NCBI GenBank assembly: GCA_965659845.1
Contig: CBFHXS010000001.1
Span: 1-64,000, forward strand
Direction of reading: 5' to 3'
Length of the DNA: 64,000 nt
From: Brumimicrobium sp965659845
GTDB taxonomy: Bacteria > Bacteroidota > Bacteroidia > Flavobacteriales_D > Crocinitomicaceae
Below, one piece after another: positions 57,977 to 64,000 of the stretch (the stretch's first letter is position 1; each line of letters opens with the position of its first letter). The notes under the pieces are model-generated. The model saw only the letters and a program-made list of their open reading frames with translations, was not told the DNA's origin and did no database searches. A program made the translations under genes and the position numbers.

Positions 57977-60307
57977 ATGAAAAAAATAGTAGTATTAACA
58001 AGTATGATGATGTCTGCAGCTATATATGGTCAGGATGTTGCAGAAGGTTCGGGAAAGTGTCCTTTTGGATTTGGCTCGGAAAATAGTCAGACTGAAGCGA
58101 AAGGATCAATAACATTAAATGTTGAGGATACGACTAAAAACGAGATGCCCATTGATCATCATGTTATTGGAATGGGAAAAACCAATCAAGAGTGGTGGCC
58201 AAACAGTTTGAACCTTAATGTTCTTAGACAACATTCTGAGTTATCGAACCCTTTAGGTGAGGATTTCAATTACGTTGAAGCGTTTAAAGACTTAAATTAC
58301 GAAGCGCTCAAAGAAGATTTGCGAAAATTAATGACCGACTCTCAGGACTGGTGGCCAGCTGACTACGGAAATTATGGTCCATTTTTTATTCGTATGGCTT
58401 GGCACAGTGCTGGAACATATCGGACTGGTGATGGAAGAGGCGGTTCACGTTCTGGAATGCAACGTTTCGCACCTATCAATAGTTGGCCAGATAATGCAAA
58501 CTTAGATAAAGCGCGTCGTTTGCTTTGGCCAATCAAACAAAAATATGGAAACAAGATTTCATGGGCCGACCTAATGATATTGACTGGTAATGTTGCCCTT
58601 GAATCAATGGGGTTTAAAACTTTTGGCTACTCTGGCGGTCGTGTAGATGTATGGCAACCAAATGAAAGTGTTTATTGGGGGCCCGAAGAAAAATGGTTAG
58701 GCGACCAACGTTATTCTGGTGATAGAGAGCTCGAACGACCCCTAGCGGCTGTTCAAATGGGGCTTATTTATGTAAACCCTGAAGGTCCTAATGGTAATCC
58801 AGACCCGAAAGCAGCAGCTTTTGACATTCGTGAAACATTTGGTAGGATGGGGATGAACGATGAAGAAACAGTTGCGCTTATTGCCGGGGGGCATACTTTC
58901 GGAAAAACTCACGGTGCTGGAGATGCTTCTCACATCGGCCCTGAACCTGAAGCAGCTGGAATCGAGCAGCAAGGTCTAGGCTGGAAAAGTGACTATAAAT
59001 CTGGTAAAGGGGAGGACGCAATAACATCCGGTTTAGAGGTAACATGGACTGCAACACCAACAAAGTGGAGTCATGGGTTCTTCAAAAGTCTTTTTGAAAA
59101 CGAGTGGGAGCTAACCAAAAGTCCTGCTGGAGCTCATCAATGGGTAGCTAAAAACCCTGAGGTAATGGTTCCTCATGCATTCGACTCTACAAAAATGTTA
59201 AAGCCAACGATGCTTACAACAGATCTCTCCTTGCGTTTTGACCCTATTTATGAGAAAATATCTCGTAGATTTTTAGAAAACCCAGAAGAGTTTGAAGATG
59301 CATTTGCCCGTGCGTGGTTTAAACTTACGCACAGAGATATGGGGCCAAAATCAAGCTATTTAGGACCAGAAGTTCCTAAAGAAAAACTAATTTGGCAAGA
59401 TCCTATTCCTGATGTAAATCACAAACTTGTTAGTCAAAAAGATATTGAGAAACTAAAGAACATGCTATTAGACTCTGATCTATCCTTAAACGATATGGTT
59501 ACAACAGCATGGGCTTCTGCTTCAACATACAGAGGTTCCGACAGGAGAGGTGGTGCTAACGGCGCCCATATTCAATTAGAGCCAATGCGAAGCTGGGAAG
59601 TAAATAACCCAAAGCGATTAAATCGTGTATTAACTCAATTAGAGAAAATACAAACCGAATTTAACACATCTGTAAAGAAAGAGGGAAAAAAGATCTCAAT
59701 GGCTGACTTGATTGTTCTCGCTGGATCAACGGGTATTGAAAAGGCGGCAAAGAATACAGGGGTAGATGTTAAGGTACCTTTCACTCCTGGTAGAATGGAT
59801 GCAGAGCAAGAGCAAACAGATGTTGAAGGTTTGGCTGTGCTTGAGCCAATGGCAGATGGTTTTAGAAACTACTTAAAAACAAAGTATACTGTTTCTACTG
59901 AAGAACTTTTAGTTGATAAAGCTCAGTTGTTAACTCTTACTGCTCCAGAAATGACTGTACTAGTAGGTGGAATGCGATCACTAGGAGCAAACTATGATGA
60001 TTCTGACATGGGTACTTTTAATACGAATGAAAATGAATTAAATAATGACTTTTTTGTAAAGCTTCTTGACATGAATGTTGTTTGGGAAGCTACAGACGAA
60101 AGCAAAGAAGTATTTGTTGGAAAAAACAGAGAAACGGGAGAGGAGGTCTTTCAAGCTTCACGTGCAGACCTAATTTTTGGATCCAACTCTGAACTGAGAG
60201 CACTTGCTGAAGTTTACGCTCAAAGTGATAATAAACAGCGTTTTATAGAAGACTTTGTTAATGCCTGGGTTAAAGTAATGATGCTTGATAGGTTTGATGT
60301 AAATTAA
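57977..60307 (+). CDS. katG: Catalase-peroxidase KatG with signal peptide
   Basis: A 776-residue bifunctional heme enzyme that breaks down H2O2 and oxidises peroxidase substrates. Unlike most KatG it begins with a signal peptide (MKKIVVLTSMMMSAAIYGQ), so export to the periplasm is predicted. The Trp-Tyr-Met crosslink residues are intact: Trp142 (RMAWHSAGTYR, with distal His143), Tyr265 (GLIYVNPEG) and Met291 (FGRMGMND); the proximal His lies in GGHTFGKTHGA near 306. Both N- and C-terminal peroxidase-like halves are complete. A palindrome sits at its promoter and a strong terminator follows. It is a single-gene unit. Confidence 0.95.
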   Translation: MKKIVVLTSMMMSAAIYGQDVAEGSGKCPFGFGSENSQTEAKGSITLNVEDTTKNEMPIDHHVIGMGKTNQEWWPNSLNLNVLRQHSELSNPLGEDFNYVEAFKDLNYEALKEDLRKLMTDSQDWWPADYGNYGPFFIRMAWHSAGTYRTGDGRGGSRSGMQRFAPINSWPDNANLDKARRLLWPIKQKYGNKISWADLMILTGNVALESMGFKTFGYSGGRVDVWQPNESVYWGPEEKWLGDQRYSGDRELERPLAAVQMGLIYVNPEGPNGNPDPKAAAFDIRETFGRMGMNDEETVALIAGGHTFGKTHGAGDASHIGPEPEAAGIEQQGLGWKSDYKSGKGEDAITSGLEVTWTATPTKWSHGFFKSLFENEWELTKSPAGAHQWVAKNPEVMVPHAFDSTKMLKPTMLTTDLSLRFDPIYEKISRRFLENPEEFEDAFARAWFKLTHRDMGPKSSYLGPEVPKEKLIWQDPIPDVNHKLVSQKDIEKLKNMLLDSDLSLNDMVTTAWASASTYRGSDRRGGANGAHIQLEPMRSWEVNNPKRLNRVLTQLEKIQTEFNTSVKKEGKKISMADLIVLAGSTGIEKAAKNTGVDVKVPFTPGRMDAEQEQTDVEGLAVLEPMADGFRNYLKTKYTVSTEELLVDKAQLLTLTAPEMTVLVGGMRSLGANYDDSDMGTFNTNENELNNDFFVKLLDMNVVWEATDESKEVFVGKNRETGEEVFQASRADLIFGSNSELRALAEVYAQSDNKQRFIEDFVNAWVKVMMLDRFDVN

Positions 60308-60330
60308 AAAATCCATATTCTTCGATAACA

Positions 60331-60362
60331 AAAAAGTGTGGTTATGTATACCACACTTTTTT
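60331..60362 (+). terminator. Intrinsic terminator after katG
   Basis: GTGTGGT (60335-60341) pairs with ACCACAC (60349-60355), 7-nt loop, extended by A4/T4, and followed by a T-rich tract. It lies about 25 bp past the katG stop. Confidence 0.9.
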
Positions 60363-60423
60363 TATGCCTTATAGTTGCTAGTGAATTTCATTTTGAATCA
60401 ATCACTTTCTTATCTTTACGTTC

Positions 60424-61545
60424 ATGAGCTCTAAGCGCATTATTGTTTCTGTTACGAACGACCTTTACACGGACCAACGTGTACATAAGGTTTGCTCATT
60501 CCTTCACAATAATGGTTATAATGTTCTTTTAGTAGGAAGACGATTACCTGAGAGTAAGGTACTCAATGATCGTGCTTATGCGACTCACCGTATGAAGCTT
60601 CTGTTTAAGAAAGGCGCTCTTTTTTATGCGTTTTTTAACTTGAGACTCTTTCTTTTTTTGTTGTTTAAGAGAAGTGACCTTCTTCTTAGTAATGATCTAG
60701 ATACGTTGTTAGCCAATCGCATTGTAAGTAAACTCAAAAGAAACAAATTGGTATATGACTCACATGAGTTGTTTACCGAGGTTCCTGAATTAACTTCTCG
60801 GCCAAAGGTGAGAAAAGTATGGCTATCCATAGAAAAACGCATTTTTCCGAAGCTAAAGAGCGTCTATACGGTTAATCAGTCGATTGCCAAAATTTATGAA
60901 GAGCGATACGGGGTAAATGTTGGTGTAGTGCGAAACGTTTCACGTAAATGGGAGCCTACAAACATCAAGTCAAAAGCTGACCTTTCAATTGCTGAGGACA
61001 AGAAAATGATCATTCTTCAGGGTTCAGGAATTAATATTGATCGTGGGGGAGAAGAGGCTGTTGAATCTATGCAGTGGGTTAAAAACGCGATTTTATATAT
61101 TGTAGGTGGAGGAGATGTTATCAATCAATTGAAGGAGATGGTCAAGACTAAAAGTTTATCTGATAAAGTCATTTTTATTGATCGTATTCCGTATGATGAA
61201 ATGATGAACTATACCTATCATGCTGACCTTGGTTTGACTTTAGATAAAGACACTAACCCAAACTATAGATTTTCTCTACCAAATAAAGTTTTTGATTACA
61301 TTCATGCGGGAACCCCTGTTTTAAGTTCAGACCTCGTTGAAATCAAAAGGGTTATTGACAAACACAATGTTGGAGCAACTCTTAAAGAATACAGTTCAAA
61401 ATCAATTGCGAGTGAGATAAACAAGATATTCGAAAAACCAGAGTCTCTAAAACAGATGAAAGAGAACTGTATTTCTGCATCAGAAGCGGAATGCTGGGAA
61501 AACGAACAAGAAAAACTATCACGATATTTTCCTTCTGTTCGTTAA
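60424..61545 (+). CDS. Glycosyltransferase family 4 protein
   Basis: A 373-residue GT-B fold glycosyltransferase. The N-terminal half starts IIVSVTNDLYTDQRVHKV with a Rossmann-like acceptor domain; the C-terminal donor domain contains LQGSGINIDRGGEEAVESM near 200, IVGGGDVINQLKEM near 228, and the Glu-containing PNKVFDYIHAGTPVLSSDLVEIKRVI near 293, typical of GT4 donor sites. It has no signal peptide and probably acts at the cytoplasmic membrane face on LPS, capsule or glycolipid. No other sugar gene adjoins except kdsB far away. The sugar is not inferable. Confidence 0.88.
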   Translation: MSSKRIIVSVTNDLYTDQRVHKVCSFLHNNGYNVLLVGRRLPESKVLNDRAYATHRMKLLFKKGALFYAFFNLRLFLFLLFKRSDLLLSNDLDTLLANRIVSKLKRNKLVYDSHELFTEVPELTSRPKVRKVWLSIEKRIFPKLKSVYTVNQSIAKIYEERYGVNVGVVRNVSRKWEPTNIKSKADLSIAEDKKMIILQGSGINIDRGGEEAVESMQWVKNAILYIVGGGDVINQLKEMVKTKSLSDKVIFIDRIPYDEMMNYTYHADLGLTLDKDTNPNYRFSLPNKVFDYIHAGTPVLSSDLVEIKRVIDKHNVGATLKEYSSKSIASEINKIFEKPESLKQMKENCISASEAECWENEQEKLSRYFPSVR

Positions 61546-61618
61546 ACTTTTAAATCGTTGGTGTGTTTTCTACACTAGAAACTAACGCTTTGTTATACGT
61601 TGGTTTACCTTGATATAT

Positions 61619-61626
61619 TACATTTG
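61619..61626 (+). promoter_or_regulatory. Bacteroidota -7 box for ispG
   Basis: TACATTTG, an exact TAnnTTTG match 19 bp before the ispG ATG. Confidence 0.55.
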
Positions 61627-61645
61627 TTAGACAAACTAGAAAGTC

Positions 61646-63556
61646 ATGAAATACTGCAATGATCCCTATAATCGCTCTCGATTTCAAACGAGAGAAGTTC
61701 CTGTTGGAAATATTGGAATAGGAGGGAAGAACCCTATACGAATTCAGTCCATGACTACAGCGGACACAATGGACACGCAAAAATCCGTTGCAGAATCTAA
61801 ACGAATGATAGATGTTGGTTGTGAACTTGTTCGACTTACCGCACCATCTAAGAAAGACGCAGAAAACCTGGCTAATATTAAAGCTGCGTTAGTAAAAGAA
61901 GGGTACAACACTCCGCTCGTTGCAGATATTCATTTTACACCAAATGCTGCTGAGATTGCAGCAGGAATAGTAGAGAAAGTGCGTGTTAACCCCGGAAATT
62001 ACGCTGATAAAAAGAAGTTTGAAGAAATAGAGTATACCGACGAATCCTATCGTTCTGAACTGGACCGTATAGAAGAAAAATTCACTCCTTTAGTCCAGCT
62101 TTGTAAGGAAAATGGTACTGCCATGCGTATTGGTACAAACCATGGTTCTCTATCAGATCGAATATTAAGCAGATATGGCGATACTCCTGAAGGAATGGTT
62201 GAGTCCGCTATGGAATTTATTCAGATTTGTCGAAAACATGATTTTCACAACCTCGTTATATCTATGAAGGCTAGTAATACACTCGTGATGGTTCAGGCCT
62301 ATCGCTTTTTGGTTGCTAGAATGATAGAAGAAGGTATGAACTATCCATTACATCTCGGTGTAACTGAGGCTGGTGATGGAGAAGACGGTAGAATAAAGTC
62401 TGCGGTGGGAATTGGAACGTTATTAGAAGATGGTCTTGGAGACACTGTGCGTGTTTCTTTGACAGAAGCCCCAGAAGCGGAAATTCCTGTCGCTCAAAAA
62501 CTAGTCGCTCAATATATAGATCAGGAACCTCCAGTTTCTCTTCCTGAAAACTTGGATACACCTTACGATCCTTTCGAACATAAACGAAGGCATTCTGTTG
62601 AAATTCAGAATATTGGCGAAGGAAACGCCCCCGTTGTTGTAGCTGATGTGTCTGACAATGAGAGCGTTACACCCGCTCACTTCTTCGGTTTCGGCTATAA
62701 CTATTCTAAAAATTTAGATAAATGGTCAACTCAAGATCTGGCAGCAGATTTTGTTTTTACCGGTGACCATAACATTGATTTCGAGGTGCCGGGAATGTTG
62801 GGAGTTGTAATGAATATAGATAATTGGAAAAAGAATGCTTATAAACGAGAACATTTTTACCCAATTTACGAGTCAATTCCAGAGCGAGGGTTTGCGCACA
62901 AAAAACTCAACTTTTTGAAATGGGATCCAACGAACCTTGATGTTCAGGCCCTGCACTTCTTGAGGGACGTTGTTCTCGTCGTTGAAAGTTCTGCAAGCAA
63001 CTATGTTCAAGTTATGCGCCACTTTTACAGAGCTTTAGTTTTGAAAAATATAGATCTCCCTGTAATACTTAAAAACACAACGAATACAGGGGATACGGAA
63101 TCATTTCAACTTTGGCAATCTACAAAACTCGGAGCATTATTAGTAGATGGTTTTGGCGATGGAGTTTGGTTATCTAACAAGACACGTATTGCTCCTCAAA
63201 TCATAAACGCAACATCGTTCGGTATTCTACAAGCAACACGTACGCGAATATCTAAAACAGAATACATTTCTTGTCCATCATGCGGAAGAACCTTATTTGA
63301 TCTTCAAGAGACCACCGCTAAAATTCGAAAACACACCTCCCATTTAAAAGGTGTAAAAATCGGAATTATGGGTTGTATTGTGAACGGTCCTGGAGAAATG
63401 GCGGATGCAGATTATGGTTATGTAGGAACGCGCCCTGGAAAAATTCACCTGTATAAGGAAAAGACTGTAGTACGTAAAAATGTTCCTGAAGAGGAAGCAG
63501 TGGGGGCACTTATCGATCTTATCAAAGAGAATGGTGATTGGAATGAACCGAAATAG
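61646..63556 (+). CDS. ispG: 4-hydroxy-3-methylbut-2-enyl-diphosphate synthase
   Basis: IspG (GcpE) converts MEcPP to HMBPP in the methylerythritol pathway of isoprenoid synthesis, using a 4Fe-4S cluster. The 636-residue length is the long form with an extra domain (A*) between the TIM barrel and the cluster domain, as in plants, Chlamydiae and Bacteroidota; most bacteria have ~370. Visible motifs: VPVGNIGIGGKNPIRIQSMT near 20, HLGVTEAGDGEDG near 235, cluster ligands in SCPSCGRTLFDLQ near 548, and GIMGCIVNGPGEMADADYG near 575. It stands alone with its own -7 box. Confidence 0.96.
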   Translation: MKYCNDPYNRSRFQTREVPVGNIGIGGKNPIRIQSMTTADTMDTQKSVAESKRMIDVGCELVRLTAPSKKDAENLANIKAALVKEGYNTPLVADIHFTPNAAEIAAGIVEKVRVNPGNYADKKKFEEIEYTDESYRSELDRIEEKFTPLVQLCKENGTAMRIGTNHGSLSDRILSRYGDTPEGMVESAMEFIQICRKHDFHNLVISMKASNTLVMVQAYRFLVARMIEEGMNYPLHLGVTEAGDGEDGRIKSAVGIGTLLEDGLGDTVRVSLTEAPEAEIPVAQKLVAQYIDQEPPVSLPENLDTPYDPFEHKRRHSVEIQNIGEGNAPVVVADVSDNESVTPAHFFGFGYNYSKNLDKWSTQDLAADFVFTGDHNIDFEVPGMLGVVMNIDNWKKNAYKREHFYPIYESIPERGFAHKKLNFLKWDPTNLDVQALHFLRDVVLVVESSASNYVQVMRHFYRALVLKNIDLPVILKNTTNTGDTESFQLWQSTKLGALLVDGFGDGVWLSNKTRIAPQIINATSFGILQATRTRISKTEYISCPSCGRTLFDLQETTAKIRKHTSHLKGVKIGIMGCIVNGPGEMADADYGYVGTRPGKIHLYKEKTVVRKNVPEEEAVGALIDLIKENGDWNEPK

Positions 63557-63709
63557 TAAAAACTAAGTTTTTTGTTAAATATTTCACTTCGGTTTTTTAA
63601 GGTTCATTAAAATTCTGACGTATATATCGTCACACAACCTAATACTGCTTAAATAACACCTTAAAATGCCTAATTGATATAATCTAAACTTTTTAACCCG
63701 CTGTAAGAA

Positions 63710-64000
63710 CTATTTTTTCCGTAAAACGTAAACTTGACTTGAGTAACCATATTTTTTTCCTTTCATATTTGAAAGAAATCCTATAATTACTCCAAACAAT
63801 GAAAAACGCTTTTTGTATTTTTCAGAAAGCATAGATACATAATATGAATCGAACTTCATCGGTATCACTTTTTCTAATTCAAATCCGTTACTCATAAAAA
63901 ACTTAGAAATATCCTGCTTCTGAAAATGATATAAATGTCGAGGCACATCATAAGCTGCCCAGTATTCTCTATAGTATCGCGCATCATATGAATTCATATT
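63710..64000 (-). CDS. Class I SAM-dependent methyltransferase (C-terminal part)
   Basis: The frame is open through the right edge, so the gene starts outside the window and only its last ~96 residues are visible. The readable part (YYREYWAAYDVPRHLYHF, then SKFFMSNGFELEKVIPMKFDSYYVSMLSE) matches the C-terminal end of class I methyltransferases of the UbiE/COQ5-like sort common near envelope glycan genes. The catalytic SAM-binding motif is outside the window. The substrate is unknown. Confidence 0.7.
   Translation of the reverse strand, partial: NMNSYDARYYREYWAAYDVPRHLYHFQKQDISKFFMSNGFELEKVIPMKFDSYYVSMLSEKYKKRFSLFGVIIGFLSNMKGKKYGYSSQVYVLRKK

Noticed and set aside
63560..63575. AAAACT/AGTTTT inverted repeat after ispG as a terminator.
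   Set aside because: Stem has almost only A-T pairs and the loop is too small; it would not be a stable hairpin.

Overview
The window looks like a chromosomal segment of a marine-type Bacteroidota bacterium, most likely Flavobacteriales (Cryomorphaceae/Schleiferiaceae/Crocinitomicaceae-like; species not determinable). Supporting signs are AT-rich DNA, a 2,493-codon SprA (outer-membrane channel of the type IX secretion system, T9SS), two proteins with T9SS C-terminal sorting domains, many Bacteroidota -7 promoter boxes (TAnnTTTG), the long two-insert form of IspG, and many signal peptides ending in Gln. There are about 50 protein genes, two cut by the window edges, one tRNA with a CAT anticodon and several strong intrinsic terminators. 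No insertion sequence, prophage or CRISPR array was seen.

Layout. 1-8.2 kb: end of a UbiA-like membrane protein; a leftward group of HU/SPOR protein, secreted C1B peptidase and lipoprotein nuclease; a TonB receptor with kdsB; then rightward dprA. 8.2-13.1 kb: bacilliredoxin, FAD oxidoreductase, small lipoprotein, a helical orphan overlapping an M23 peptidase that overlaps tryptophan 2,3-dioxygenase. 13.3-18.4 kb: purD, a CBS/CorC protein, a PpiD-like foldase and the tRNA. 18.7-25 kb: two small orphans, then a tight rightward cluster of RidA-type deaminase, TPR membrane protein, free-methionine sulfoxide reductase and Ig-like lipoprotein, followed by a TPR histidine kinase. 25-33.5 kb: fructosamine kinase, pth, an NtrC-like regulator lacking a DNA-binding domain, and an envelope thiol-redox group (Omp28-like, DUF6029 barrel, TlpA, T9SS-secreted thioredoxin-like protein). 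33.5-45.1 kb: Zn-ligand-poor sirtuin, maeB-ruvA-sprA and an acetyltransferase. 45.1-49.4 kb: an acidic envelope protein, radA, rdgB and a small orphan. 49.4-57.8 kb: a secreted vanadium-haloperoxidase-type enzyme flanked by two FG-GAP propellers, a DUF3667 protein, a CocE-type hydrolase, a small barrel and a lyase-fold lipoprotein. 58-64 kb: a signal-peptide-bearing catalase-peroxidase, a glycosyltransferase, ispG and a cut methyltransferase.

Functionally the window mixes housekeeping genes with envelope and oxidant-handling genes (KatG, fRMsr, TlpA/Omp28 redox proteins, bacilliredoxin, haloperoxidase-type enzyme). No clear new defence or mobile system is visible. The most unusual material is the haloperoxidase/propeller locus, the surface redox locus, the regulator without a DNA-binding domain and the exported KatG with a palindrome at its promoter. 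All family assignments come from reading motifs; no database search was possible.
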